From: Trissonchulus latispiculum
Taxonomy: Eukaryota > Nematoda > Enoplea > Enoplida > Ironidae
Length of the DNA stretch: 64,000 nucleotides
Reading direction: 5' to 3'
Assembly: GCA_030248195.1 (NCBI GenBank)
Contig: JASAND010000814.1
Location: 1-64,000, forward strand
Under the pieces are notes generated by a model. The model worked only from the letters and a program-made list of their open reading frames with translations. It did no database searches and was not told where the DNA came from. Made by a program: the position numbers and the translations under genes. Below, piece by piece: positions 1-10,614 of the stretch (positions are counted from its first letter, which is position 1; every line of letters begins with the position of its first letter).

Positions 1-2
1 AA

Positions 3-284
3 GTGTCAGAAGCCCAGGATGCAGATCAGGCGTCGGGGCAACCACCGGCGGCCGCTTCAGTAGAACCTGCTGTGGCGGAAGTTCCACCTGCTCCCCCAGC
101 CCCCCGTTTGGTTGCTCCCTTACAGGCTCTCGCATCGCTCGACCCTTTTCGAAGGGAAGAATATGACCAGTTGGTGACGCACTTGCAGGCCTACACGGAC
201 AGTTTGGTTCGTCATAGGCAATATGGGGTTGAAGATCTTGGAGAAGGATTTGACTCGGCGGCGTCAGCCCTTGGAAGGCCTTGA
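3..284 (+). CDS. N-terminal Pro/Ala-rich fragment of large exonuclease polyprotein (partial)
   Basis: The frame is open to the window's left edge, so the true start is probably outside. The roughly 93 visible residues are rich in Ala, Pro, Val and Glu and look disordered. They end in a more helical stretch around the motif FRREEYDQLV. The frame closes with TGA at 282-284, and the exonuclease frame (+1 relative to this one) takes over just downstream, opening after a TGA at 286-288. GC content and codon style match the next ORF, so I infer this is the N-terminus of the same protein with a frame break near 285. A separate small ORF is possible but less likely. No known domain is visible. Confidence 0.45.
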   Translation: MSEAQDADQASGQPPAAASVEPAVAEVPPAPPAPRLVAPLQALASLDPFRREEYDQLVTHLQAYTDSLVRHRQYGVEDLGEGFDSAASALGRP

Positions 285-363
285 CTGAGAGACCTGCAGA
301 TATTCCCCTCCCCACGCCCCACATTTTCTCGTATCAGAAACGCCCCCAGATCACACCGATACG

Positions 364-3300
364 GTGGTGATTTCCTCCTTTTCCCAATTTTTGTATCATT
401 TTCCGGATCTGTTAACCATGATCGCGGAATCCCAACTCGTGGCCTTTGACGTTGAAGGTGGAAATGGGTTCCAGTTTGCTATGCCTGAAGGGGCTACGGT
501 CACGACATTGCAGTTCATGGGCCCAGTGATGCAGACAGAGGGTTATGAACGCCCTAGGTTGTTTGTGGTTGCGGTTAGCTACATTTTGGCCCAGCTTAAG
601 GACTTTTTCCCTTTCCTGCAGCTCCTTCAGCTCCTGTTTGACCCGGCTTTGAGGACCTATTTTGTGTCGGTGAATGCCCCTTCGGATGCCCGAAGGTTGG
701 CTGAGGCCTTTGGCCTGCAAGGCTTGGAAGACCGCCTAATGGAGTTGCAGGAGTTCTGGATTCACGCCTGGAATTTGCGACGGTCTAGTACCTATCGAGA
801 TCAGCGGTATCAGGTATCCTTGTTACCGCCCGACAAATTTGCACGAAGCATTTATGGGTTCATTGATTCGACGGGAAAGAGCCTAAAAGATTTGGCGTCC
901 AAATGCGGGTTGCCCAACCCAAAACTCAAAATGTGCTGTGGTCACGGTTTCCCGGTGATCCCACATCTGGCCGATATCGAATACGCACTTGCGGATGTGG
1001 AAACCACATTCCAAATTGCTCGGCGAATAGCGGCGTTATTGAATTATCGGGATAATACCATGGCTTTGCAGCTGTCCACTATCAGGAATGCCTACGGCCC
1101 GCAGGAAGTGGCTAAGCTTGAACGCCTGACCCGGCGAGGGTTTGGGCCGCATCGAGCTGCCCGGTCATCTACGCCTACGACCTCTCGAGCGTCTGATGCA
1201 CAGGTTACCGAGCAGTGGAATATCCGTTTGAAGGTGCTGCCATATCGGCAGGTGTCCGCTGATGATCCACTAAGGCGGACCCCGCTTTGGTCGTTTAGTC
1301 CTGAACTCGGTGAATGGGCTAACCCAGCCGATCCCCTTCGTGGAGTCGTCTACCGCCCTTTGCTGGAATTCTATCAGACTTGGGTGCGCTGGCGTTTTCG
1401 ACCTAGCCCATTGCCTGTGATCGATTGGGCTCGGGTTCGTCATTCACGTGACGGCCTACATCATCCAATGGACTCCAGTAGACCTGAGGGCCCATTGATT
1501 GTCCCACAGCTAGAAGAACCAAGGCCTAGTCGTCGGGCACGCCAACGCCAGGAAATGTATGAGCCATCGGATGGGGAAGGTTTTCCAGATCCAGATGAGG
1601 AACCTGAGGTGGTGGCTATCATTGCCCCAGGACAGGACGGACGAGCAGAACACGTGCCTATTATCCCTCATAAACCACCTAGCGGGGATCGAAGGGCTAA
1701 ATCGTCTTCACCAGAGCGAGACCCGCGACGAGAGAGAGAAGGCCAGCGGCAATCGCGGCGAGACCAACAGCAACAACGGCAACCGTTGCGTGCTCAGCCC
1801 AGTTCGGATCAACCTCAACCTTTGATGTCGAAGTCCCCTCAGATGACGTTTACAGGCCGTTATTTTGCTCGCAGAACGCCCCCATCAGCCCCACCGACCA
1901 CACGTGACCGACGGCAACCATCGGTTCCACCAGCAGCGAAGACTCGCAGTCAGCCCGCAGTAGGGAAAGTTCTGGACAAGGAAGGAAATGTGCCATCTTG
2001 GTTGGACCCAGTGGCCCTTTATGCGAAACTTCAGGCGTCTTCCGAAGAATCAGATCAGGGAGCTAGTGGTCCTACATCACGGGATCGTACAGAGGCTCCC
2101 TCTGTGCCCCCACCGCCGCCTGGGAAACCTCACACGACTAGTGTAGGTCATGGACTGCAGGCCAGCGGTCAACCGTCTGGTCCTGAGCCCCCACAGACCA
2201 TGCAAGCTCCTACGGAAGAACAGGACGTCTCTCCAGCCCTTGTTCGACAACTTTCTATGCTAATCCAGGAAGGAGCTAAGGCTGCTAGTCGTTCGACATC
2301 TGGTGCTCCAACACCTTTGTCCTGTGGGAATATTGACGATATTTTGGATCCAGCACTACAGCAAGCAGCGTCTTTGGTGCGAAGGGAGCAATTCGTATTC
2401 CCGCAGCCTACACCGGACCAATTTGTGTTACCAGCCCAGCAAGTTCAGCCAACTATTGCCGATTTGCCTTCTGAAGTGGAGCTGAGACAGCTAGGGTTGA
2501 CCCCTGCGCTGTATGACCTGCTCCCACCGTTGGTTTGGCCAATGCTGGATCACTTTTTGCGATTCCTGTTGGCTCCAGGGTCTACCGGCAGGACTGGCCC
2601 TTCGAACCATACGTTTATTCCGGGCGCTATGTTTCATCGGACTCCGGAACAAAACATGACGCCTACGGGAGGCCACGATATGCTCCTGGTCCCCCAAGCG
2701 GTCCTGCTTTTGGATATGTTGAAGGCAAGTGAGATCCGACGCCAGGGCTGTACACAAGTTCGTACGTTTGTGGTGGCGCCTATGCTGGATCGGTCTCACG
2801 AGGATTTTGACCCGTCGGCATACCTACAGGCCATACAGCAGGGTTTACCCGTGCATTGGCAGGTGATCGAGGAATACCGACCTGATCTGCCGTGGTACCG
2901 GCAGGTCATGATGTGGCGTGATGTCAACGGGTGCGTTCAAGTGAGTCCCCTACATTTGGTGGCAACCATCAATGATCTGGTCCCTAGTGACGAATACTTC
3001 GGCCAAGTGACTATGCCAATCGCCTTGACCCCGGCTATGGAGTTGGAGGTTGAACAGGTGCGAAGCGAATTGGACATGTTGCGTCGGCCCCCAGGCCCAG
3101 CCCTAGTGGAACGACAACTTTTATATCGGGCAGGGAGAGCTGGTGGTGTACCCATGCAGCTATCAGCAGGGGTTATGACTAATGTACAGACGAACTATGC
3201 CCCACACCCGGATCAGTTGCAAAGTTTTCCCTTGGCTGGACCTCAACAAATGTTGAGGGTATTCCGTCCAACGACAGTTCAACCGAGAGCTTACGCGGTT

Positions 3301-4233
3301 CCTGTCCCTCCTTTCTTAGTTCCGGTGGCACCACGTTTTGGGCCGCCATCACAGGTTGGTTCGGCACCCGAGCCAATGGAAATCCCACCTGCGCAACCGA
3401 ATTTAGATGCATCCGGTGCTCCTCCGGAAAAGAAGTGGGCTCCACCTCCATCATTAGAATTTTCCCCGACACGGGACTCGCGTTACGGACAGCAGGAACC
3501 CGGCGCCCAGGCCTCAGATTCACGGGAATCAGAAGCGCAACATCGGAGAGATAGCTCATGGCGACGTTTTCCGGATGATCAGAGACAAGCGAAACCATCT
3601 AGAACGGACCAGGATAAGTTCTCGCAGTGGCAACCCCTGCGCAGAAGTTCTGACACGCAAGGTCCACAATTTCGAGGTCGAGGTAGATCCGTAGATAAGA
3701 AGGACCCACCTAAGGGAATTCATGTTCAGGAGAAACCGCTTGTGTTTACACCTCGAACTGCTATGTCTCAGGGTCCACAGGTGTGTGATCGACCACACCC
3801 TCCACCTGCAGGGGCGGAACCCCGACCTGTACAGGATAGGCCGTCCAGCTCGTATCGGGATGACTATAGGAGTTCCTCCTCTAGTAAGATCCGCGTCCGA
3901 TCAGGTTCTCGAACTCGCGCCAGAGCAACACGAACGCCGGAAAAATCTATTCCTTCCATTATACCGAAAACGGAATATCCTACGCGCCAATCACGCCCGT
4001 CTCGTGCACGCCCATTTGATGTCCCGGCATCTTATGAGGAAGTGATGCATCGGCGGAAATATCGGACTAAGGACAACTTTCCTACTTTTCGGGAAATTCT
4101 CTATGAAGAACATCTTATTATACCAAGCATGAGGAATACGGAAAGGGAGTCCTTTACGACCACCGGAATCCGGTGTATCCTCGATTCCAGGTTGTGCAAC
4201 CCCAACCGGAACAGATTGCTCATCTTCCCCTGA
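364..4233 (+). CDS. DEDDy-type 3'-5' exonuclease-domain protein with long disordered linker
   Basis: This open frame of about 1289 codons has an N-terminal RNase-H-like exonuclease domain (about residues 1-235). Exo I is VAFDVEGG (D29, E31), the Exo II-like Asp is in NAPSDARRL (D108), and Exo III is YALADVET (Y207, D211), preceded by a SLKDLASKCGL helix typical of Rrp6/WRN-like DEDDy nucleases. All four acidic residues and the Tyr are present, so 3'-5' exonuclease activity on RNA or DNA is plausible. Residues from about 370 to 640 and 1050 to 1260 are rich in Pro, Arg, Ser and Gln and look disordered. A more ordered block lies near 740-960. The frame opens at 289, and 364 is only the first alternative (GTG) start. 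The coding appears to shift frame near 4105-4130 into the next entry. No introns are seen. The role is unknown; a mobile-element origin is inferred from the setting. Confidence 0.7.
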   Translation: MVISSFSQFLYHFPDLLTMIAESQLVAFDVEGGNGFQFAMPEGATVTTLQFMGPVMQTEGYERPRLFVVAVSYILAQLKDFFPFLQLLQLLFDPALRTYFVSVNAPSDARRLAEAFGLQGLEDRLMELQEFWIHAWNLRRSSTYRDQRYQVSLLPPDKFARSIYGFIDSTGKSLKDLASKCGLPNPKLKMCCGHGFPVIPHLADIEYALADVETTFQIARRIAALLNYRDNTMALQLSTIRNAYGPQEVAKLERLTRRGFGPHRAARSSTPTTSRASDAQVTEQWNIRLKVLPYRQVSADDPLRRTPLWSFSPELGEWANPADPLRGVVYRPLLEFYQTWVRWRFRPSPLPVIDWARVRHSRDGLHHPMDSSRPEGPLIVPQLEEPRPSRRARQRQEMYEPSDGEGFPDPDEEPEVVAIIAPGQDGRAEHVPIIPHKPPSGDRRAKSSSPERDPRREREGQRQSRRDQQQQRQPLRAQPSSDQPQPLMSKSPQMTFTGRYFARRTPPSAPPTTRDRRQPSVPPAAKTRSQPAVGKVLDKEGNVPSWLDPVALYAKLQASSEESDQGASGPTSRDRTEAPSVPPPPPGKPHTTSVGHGLQASGQPSGPEPPQTMQAPTEEQDVSPALVRQLSMLIQEGAKAASRSTSGAPTPLSCGNIDDILDPALQQAASLVRREQFVFPQPTPDQFVLPAQQVQPTIADLPSEVELRQLGLTPALYDLLPPLVWPMLDHFLRFLLAPGSTGRTGPSNHTFIPGAMFHRTPEQNMTPTGGHDMLLVPQAVLLLDMLKASEIRRQGCTQVRTFVVAPMLDRSHEDFDPSAYLQAIQQGLPVHWQVIEEYRPDLPWYRQVMMWRDVNGCVQVSPLHLVATINDLVPSDEYFGQVTMPIALTPAMELEVEQVRSELDMLRRPPGPALVERQLLYRAGRAGGVPMQLSAGVMTNVQTNYAPHPDQLQSFPLAGPQQMLRVFRPTTVQPRAYAVPVPPFLVPVAPRFGPPSQVGSAPEPMEIPPAQPNLDASGAPPEKKWAPPPSLEFSPTRDSRYGQQEPGAQASDSRESEAQHRRDSSWRRFPDDQRQAKPSRTDQDKFSQWQPLRRSSDTQGPQFRGRGRSVDKKDPPKGIHVQEKPLVFTPRTAMSQGPQVCDRPHPPPAGAEPRPVQDRPSSSYRDDYRSSSSSKIRVRSGSRTRARATRTPEKSIPSIIPKTEYPTRQSRPSRARPFDVPASYEEVMHRRKYRTKDNFPTFREILYEEHLIIPSMRNTERESFTTTGIRCILDSRLCNPNRNRLLIFP

Positions 4234-5720
4234 GAATTCCCCCTTGCGTGTATTACAAGGATTGGTGGGGACAATGGAATGTGGCGTCGCTACCGGCGGC
4301 GGCAGGAGAGACGGAGCCAAAACCAACGGTGGCTGCATTTCGTAGAGCGGCTATGACGTGGTTTACGCCTCTGAGCGAGGGCCACGTGTCGGTAACGGAA
4401 TCGACCCTACCGGAGATTTTTAAGATCATGTCTGAACAGAACCCAGGTTTAGCTGGGTTTTTCTCATGGGACGATATTCAGGCGGCACATGGGAAACCAC
4501 CGGGAGCTACCTGGACGTTCAAGGAAATCCCCAGTGTGAATCCGAATCGTAACCCGGTCCCACGTGTGTTTCGGACGAAGCTCAGTACTTCAGTTACATG
4601 GGCCCATGCGGAACTCTTGCGACTTTTTGTGCCGGAATTTACACCGTATGAGCATCTGTTTACCAGAGCCCATTCCCGTGCCTATAAGGACGTCTATTGT
4701 GCGGCCACCAGTTCCTTGGATAGACTCCAAGCGATTCGTAAGGCCTATTGGTATTGGTTCCAGCCCCCGGTGGAGGGAATCCAGTCGGTCGCGTCGGACG
4801 AATTCCTACATCCGTATCTTCGTCCTCCATTCGAGACATCGTATATGCATCCGGTCGAAGGCGGATTCACTTTGGAACAGCACCCGGATCAGCGATTTGC
4901 TATGGGTGAGCACGGGTATACGTACAGGAAAGCCGACTTCCATCATGCGGGTCGCACGAAGCGGTATATTGAGGAACATCCCCATATGGACGGTATCACC
5001 CTGAAACGACAGGTCCGTATCCAGCTCCAGGAGGAAGCCCACCCGTCCTTTCGTCATAATTGGGCAGGCGGGCATCAAGTGCGCACAATGGGGCGTATCC
5101 ACTGGCAGCTTGTGCGTCAGTCCCGGTCACTGCAGGATTACCTGCTGACCTATCCCTTCGCGTTATTTGGTGAAGCATCAGGGGAAACGTTCTGGGGTTT
5201 CAATGTCAAGATGCCCTTCGTGCGTGGTGTACCCGCGCAGGACTTAGACGATATCCCCGCCAGGGACTTCCCTCAGCTGTATCTGCGGGAGAATTGGTTT
5301 AGCGGAGTGTCGGTGGCTGGCACTTTGTGGACGGAGATCCTGCTGTGGTTCACTCAGGGCGGCCCTCAGGATTTCTATGAAGACTGGCAGGCAAAGATCC
5401 TGCTGTCAGATGAAGACATGTCCGCGTTTCTTAAGGTCATTCATCGTCGGATGGAGTTGGCCTTCGACCGATGGCGACAGGATGGTATGTCCCCACCGTT
5501 TTATGGGATCGTGAATCCGCCGGCTGACCTCCGGGCTGCCCGCCTGCGGTTGGGCACCAACCGAACGGGAGAATTTATCGCAGGTCTGGCCCCTCCAGGT
5601 GAAGAGGATAATATTTTCTATCCATGCGTGGGTGTCATCCATTTTGATCCCGCCACCCCTCATCGGGCTACAGCGCGTCTGCCTTTGGAGCGCTCAAGCC
5701 CGGTGTTTGGTACCTTCTAA
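4107..5720 (+). CDS. C-terminal region of the exonuclease protein, unknown function
   Basis: This frame opens just after a TGA at 4104-4106 and overlaps the 3' end of the exonuclease frame by about 125 nt. It ends at TAA 5718-5720. It begins in the middle of coding-like sequence without a convincing ATG, so a one-base indel or a programmed frameshift probably joins it to the upstream frame. The roughly 535 residues are compositionally ordered: rich in Trp, Tyr, Phe, His and Arg, with motifs such as KAYWYWFQPP, FFSWDDIQAAHG and HRRMELAFDRW. I recognise no family. The high content of His and aromatic residues with evenly spaced hydrophobics suggests a folded domain. There are no membrane segments or zinc-knuckle patterns. 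I am confident it is coding and not confident of any function. Confidence 0.6.
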   Translation, partial: RTSYYTKHEEYGKGVLYDHRNPVYPRFQVVQPQPEQIAHLPLRIPPCVYYKDWWGQWNVASLPAAAGETEPKPTVAAFRRAAMTWFTPLSEGHVSVTESTLPEIFKIMSEQNPGLAGFFSWDDIQAAHGKPPGATWTFKEIPSVNPNRNPVPRVFRTKLSTSVTWAHAELLRLFVPEFTPYEHLFTRAHSRAYKDVYCAATSSLDRLQAIRKAYWYWFQPPVEGIQSVASDEFLHPYLRPPFETSYMHPVEGGFTLEQHPDQRFAMGEHGYTYRKADFHHAGRTKRYIEEHPHMDGITLKRQVRIQLQEEAHPSFRHNWAGGHQVRTMGRIHWQLVRQSRSLQDYLLTYPFALFGEASGETFWGFNVKMPFVRGVPAQDLDDIPARDFPQLYLRENWFSGVSVAGTLWTEILLWFTQGGPQDFYEDWQAKILLSDEDMSAFLKVIHRRMELAFDRWRQDGMSPPFYGIVNPPADLRAARLRLGTNRTGEFIAGLAPPGEEDNIFYPCVGVIHFDPATPHRATARLPLERSSPVFGTF

Positions 5721-7929
5721 ACCGTATTCATATCAGTCCCCCCCCATGACCGGTACCCGGTCATTCCCTTGGTCAGTGTATACCCGTTACGAGTATACAG
5801 TTAAAATTCGTGCCCATTTGTACGGTCTTTTTCCATCATGAAGCCTACGGCGGACGTTTAACCTTCCCTTATCGGCGGATGTTTAACCCCTTACTTTTCG
5901 GCGGATGCGTTTCCCCCCCATTGGTTATTATTTCCCTTCCCCTGTCTGGTCGTTCATGTCCCTGGGCGACCAATTCGGACTATATTCCTGGATCTGACAT
6001 TCTTAATTGGGACTTTACCTTAATTTGACTTTAACCGGATGTGACTTTCTATTGCTCAATTCTGAAATACCTGATGATGACTTGCTCAATTTGGATGACC
6101 ATTATATTGACTGCCATTTATGATTGCTCAACTATGAAGCTTCCCTATTTTGACATTCCCTATTATGAAGCCTATCCCTATTGTGACATTTAACCCGATG
6201 AAGATTGCTCAATATTTGGACGTTACATTTATGCGAAATGGACGCTTTCCCTCCCTCTATATCTACATTTGATGCCCAAAGAAGAGAATTATTGCCAATT
6301 TGTGGACTTTTGTATTTTTTGTATTAATATATAGCTATAGTCTTGTCATATATAATCGTTTTCTTTGTGCTAATACCAGTCTTCTTGTATGCCACTATTT
6401 TATGCCTTGTTTACCTATGAGTGTTTCTAGATATGTATATTTTATTATGGGTGTGTATTTTATTACTAAATTTTTATCTTTTCTTGAAGCTTACTAAAAT
6501 ATTTTACCTTTTCCTTGAGTTTATTCTGAGTTTATTCTTAAAAATACTTTTTTATTAACTCCTTGAAGCTTATTTTAAAATCATTTTACTACCTCTTTGA
6601 AGCTAACCTTTACAAATTTTTATCTAAATTTAGTTTGTTTTGATTGATTCTTAACGGTTTTGCCTTATTGCGGGTATTTTGTACGGTTTTATGCATAATA
6701 CGTGTTTGTGCTAGTCCTAACCAAAAAATTTTACCAAAAATTTTGACTTATCTTTTCTTGATTTCTTTTCTATTTTATCTAACGGGTTGTCATTTGGGGT
6801 TATATTAGTCGTTTTGGCCGAAGGCCCTAGCCAGTATTATGTTTCAAAAATGCTGATTCTTGTCCCTTGGAAATTCCCTCTCTCATGCCGCCACGTTTTT
6901 GTTTAAAATTCTTTTGTACGTATATCTTTTAGTTGGCCCAACGTTTTCCGCCCTAAATTTCGGGTTCGTTCGAAGGAAATGATGTCAGTTTTGTTACCCC
7001 GGTCCAGTGCGCCAAAGTAGCACCCGACATATATGCCCCCATCCCCAGTAAGGCCTGCAGCGCGGCTGGGAGGCTCATCTATAAAATTTTTATTTTACTA
7101 TTAGGGACCTTTATTTCTAAATTGGTGTTTCACGTTTTCTTTTTTTAGAATTCCTAACCTATCCCTATTTTAAATTAATATTACTTTGGTACCTGCGGGG
7201 TACTTGGGGACTTCTTTCGTACCCTGTTGGTCCTTCTCTATACATGCTTTAGCATGGTAAGGGTTCTTTCATAACCCTTTTAATTTTATTTAATTATTAT
7301 TCTAAAGACTCCATATAAAGCTCGCCCCTCTCTTGCGCGAAACACCGGAAATTATATTCTTATTCTCTTATATTCTACTTAAAATTTTGTAGAAGAGCCG
7401 AATGGAACTGAGTTAGTCCAGCGAGGTTTAGGCACCCTGAACCCACCCAGCCGAGATTCTGCGCACCCCTGAATTTAGCGGGAGGTACCCTCCTCACCTT
7501 AGTTGAATTGTCCTGTACGAAGCTGACATCCGGGTTCTTGAATTTCTGGGATTGGTTTTTTATTGGTTTTTGGTTTGTCTTACCTGGTCGTTTCGGCCAG
7601 AGGGTCCCTCTGGCGCTCCTGTCCCCGTGGCTTTTTCTCATGGCATGGTCCACGCGCCATAGTTTTTCTACTGATTTTTATTCTTGTTGTTTCCTTACAC
7701 TGGCTCGGGTCTTAGGTGCTTTTAGTAACACGTTTAGTCGCATTTTGTTCCTGTTTTTCCATTTGATTTGCTGTTTTTATTCTTGCATTGCCTTAACGTA
7801 TTGTTCTTGTTCTTTAACCTTTTGGAGACCTTACCAAAATTCATTTAAAATTTCTCTTTGTTCAACGTTAAATGTCTTTTTCCTTACGAGGTTCCCTCGC
7901 AGGGGCTCGGGCGGTAAGCCCTGGGGAGT
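5721..7929. other. AT-rich non-coding tail after the exonuclease ORF
   Basis: No ORF with coding character is visible over about 2.2 kb. The first 300 bases are pyrimidine-rich with short repeated phrases. The motif GTCGTTTTGGCC or GTCGTTTCGGCC occurs near 6809 and 7584, each next to a short inverted repeat. A TATA-like stretch (CATATAAAG) sits near 7311-7320. The last bases before 7930 (GGGGAGT) are purine-rich, as expected just before a 3' LTR. I infer a 3' untranslated region of a mobile element, but this is not proven. Confidence 0.4.
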
Positions 7930-8445
7930 TGTAATGGGTGGGTGTGTCTGATGTGTTTTTAGTGTGTCTGGTGTGTGAATGGACGTATGTGTGTTTTGCA
8001 AATGTTAAGTAATTTATGTGTCTGAAATTTATGTCTTTGAAAATTATGTGTTTGAAATGTATGTGTATGAGATTTGTTCCTAAACAGGTTTCTAATAACG
8101 TGTTTTTTATTCAGCCGCTAGGCGGCGCTTTCGAGTCACAAAACTAGATAGGAACCTTCACCCAATGAAAACTTTCCAGGTTTTTCTCAAAAATCAATAC
8201 TCGTTTCTGATTGGCTAGTTAGGGGGGTGGTCCGACGCAAGAATGAAAAGTAGTTAGTCTTAGAGCTTTCTTTAAAGGTGAGTAGTCGGTTTTGAGTAAG
8301 CGCTACATATACATATCTTCACGTTATCTTTTCACCCCCTTTTTGAGCTGTGTCTGTTTATACCTGCCCCTGTGTCGCTAGGATCCCTGGTGCTCTTGTC
8401 TATGCATACTGTTTTCTTTGCGTATTCTCCTGATTTCCCCCTCTA
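7930..8445. repeat. Direct repeat copy 1 (LTR-like)
   Basis: This 516-bp sequence starts TGTAATGGGTGGG and ends CCCCCTCTA. It recurs at 9121-9637 in the same orientation with about four differences (for example, one base in the CCGCTAGGCGGCGC stretch). Its start resembles the first bases of the giant retroelement's LTR (TGTGATGGGTAGG at 21318). Both also carry a GTGAGNAGTCG phrase. Behaviour as an LTR or LTR fragment is inferred. No primer-binding site starting TGG follows copy 1 and no matching target duplication is visible. Confidence 0.6.
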
Positions 8446-9120
8446 GAAATATTCCCTGCAAAATCTAGATATAAGCAACACTAATTAGCTATTAGAAAGG
8501 TGAGAACAGCTGAAAATACAGGAAAGAAACACAAAGCTTATTCCTAAACTGTTATCTATCTATCTTGCTGGTAGCAGGACCTTGTAACTTATATGGGCCA
8601 CATATATCAAGAGAGACTCAATACGAACTTACGGCCATTATACTCACTTCTAAAGGATTCTGGCCTGTATCCAAAACTCTGATCTCGCGCAGCTTGGCAA
8701 ACCTTAAATTTTAATTACAGAAGTGTTTTACTTTATAAAAATGCACAGGGATCGTTTTGGCATTTATCAGTTTATTTTTACTACTGACCTAAATCATGAC
8801 AATATTCTAGTTCAGAATGATGCAGAACAGTTGCTGATGCTCAGTGTTGCTGTCGATGCTGTACTGAACGCGAGCGCCGTGCCCACGCTTTTAGGTCGGG
8901 ACCAGTAGGCTGCGGCGTTGGCAGCCAGTAGATCCAATCGCACTGTTAAAATGTTCAGTTTCTGTATATTAGGTATACGGATCAACAGCACGGCATCGAA
9001 CCGTGGATTTCCCGGACATCTGTTAGGCATGTTATCGAGCCGGAGAAATGGGCACATAACTTCTATACCATTGATACTATCAGAACAGCAACTTCTCAAA
9101 ATTGCATGACATAACGGTGG
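8446..9120. other. Spacer between the two LTR-like direct repeats
   Basis: These 675 bp contain no recognisable protein or RNA. A short open frame on either strand (8812-9109) lacks known motifs. The segment ends ATAACGGTGG directly before repeat copy 2. It could be the internal part of a very short TRIM-like element, or foreign sequence trapped between two partial LTRs. Confidence 0.35.
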
Positions 9121-9637
9121 TGTAATGGGTGGGTGTGTCTGATGTGTTTTTAGTGTGTCTGGTGTGTGAATGGACGTATGTGTGTTTTGCAAATGTTAAG
9201 TAATTTATGTGTCTGAAATTTATGTCTTTGAAAATTATGTGTTTGAAATGTATGTGTATGAGATTTGTTCCTAAACAGGTTTCTAATAACGTGTTTTTTA
9301 TTCAGCCGCTAGTCGGCGCTTTCGAGTCACAAAACTAGATAGGAACCTTCACCCAATGAAAACTTTCCAGGTTTTTCTCAAAAATCAATACTCGCTTCTG
9401 ATTGGCTAGTTAGGGGGGGTGGTCCGACGCAAGAATGAAAAGTAGTTAGTCTTAGAGTTTTCTTTAAAGGTGAGTAGTCGGTTTTGAGTAAGCGCTACAT
9501 ATACATATCTTCACGTTATCTTTTCACCCCCTTTTTGAGCTGTGTCTGTTTATACCTGCCCCTGTGTCGCTAGGATCCCTGGTGCTCTTGTCTATGCATA
9601 CTGTTTTCTTTGCGTATTCTCCTGATTTCCCCCTCTA
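9121..9637. repeat. Direct repeat copy 2 (LTR-like)
   Basis: This is the second copy of the 7930-8445 repeat, 517 bp and about 99% identical by eye. Differences include GTCGGCG for GCGGCG, CGCTTCTG for CGTTTCTG, one extra G in a G run and GTTTTC for GCTTTC. Sequence after 9637 (TTATATTTAACC) does not match what follows copy 1. If the true LTR is longer, copy 2 may continue to the right while copy 1 is truncated. Confidence 0.6.
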
Positions 9638-10614
9638 TTATATTTAACCGTCCCCTGGTTTAGGTCGTTCCGGCCGAACCTTTCCTTACTTGTATTATTT
9701 ATGTGATTCTGATTTTATTGGTAATCTATGGTCGTTCCTATTTCTCTATTGCTTCTAATTGGGTAAATTTAGTAAGTTGCCAGGTGTTGTCCTAAATATT
9801 TGTGAGGTAATTCGTGTTGTTAATTTTCTCTTATAGTTCTGTGAAAGTAATTTTGGACATTTTGTGAAATTATTTTAGATAGGTCTTAAAAATTAAAGAT
9901 GGTCTCCAAACACTTGTAGATAGGGTCTTAGCATTTATTGTTCGGTAGGCAGTTAGGCAGTTAGAAATCTGGCAGTCTGAGACTAGGTTGAGTGTATTTT
10001 TGTGGTATTGTTCTGTATCTATTTCTGAGTTAGGGCCACCGTTGTTCCAGTAGTTTTGGCGAGGTTGTTGCTACAGGTCGACTGGAACAACATCTCCTTC
10101 AGGTCTGCCGTATCCTTGTGCGCAGTACCCATCCCGTAGTGCTTAGTAGTCAGGTCGCCAACTACTAGCATTACAGTGGTCCGATCAGAGAACATGCGGA
10201 TGGTTCCCAGGTCTCTTTCAGAAAAGGGTCTACTCAACTGCAACCAGAATACCAGATGGATAGAAGGTCCTTAAATTCTAATAGGCTGTTGACTGTTCCC
10301 TCCAAACTTTATAATAAGCTTCTCAGAATGATTCTGGTTTGGGGAAGAAGTACTATAAATATTCAATCAGATGGCAGAGACAGTCTTCCTGTTTGATGCA
10401 ACTGTATACATATACTGAAAAACTCTGTGGGTCTGATTTGTTTAAAAACTGTCTTTTTCCATGCTTTGCCGCTCGGGGAAGAGGGTTCTGAACCCGGTTT
10501 CAGCCCGGATTGGGGATTTAACCGAGTTTATTCGTTTTACAACATAGGACACAGATTGGCTGTTGGCAAGTCTAATTGCTTTCTCCCTCATAAGGAAGCA
10601 TATGTTTGGTAATA
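9638..10614. other. AT-rich interval without recognised genes
   Basis: No coding ORF is supported. The first part carries another GTCGTTCCGGCCGAACC hairpin-like phrase near 9665. The phrase TTCTGTGAAAGTAATT near 9838 resembles part of the giant LTR (TTCTGTGAAAATAATT near 39398), which hints that LTR-related sequence continues here. Confidence 0.3.
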
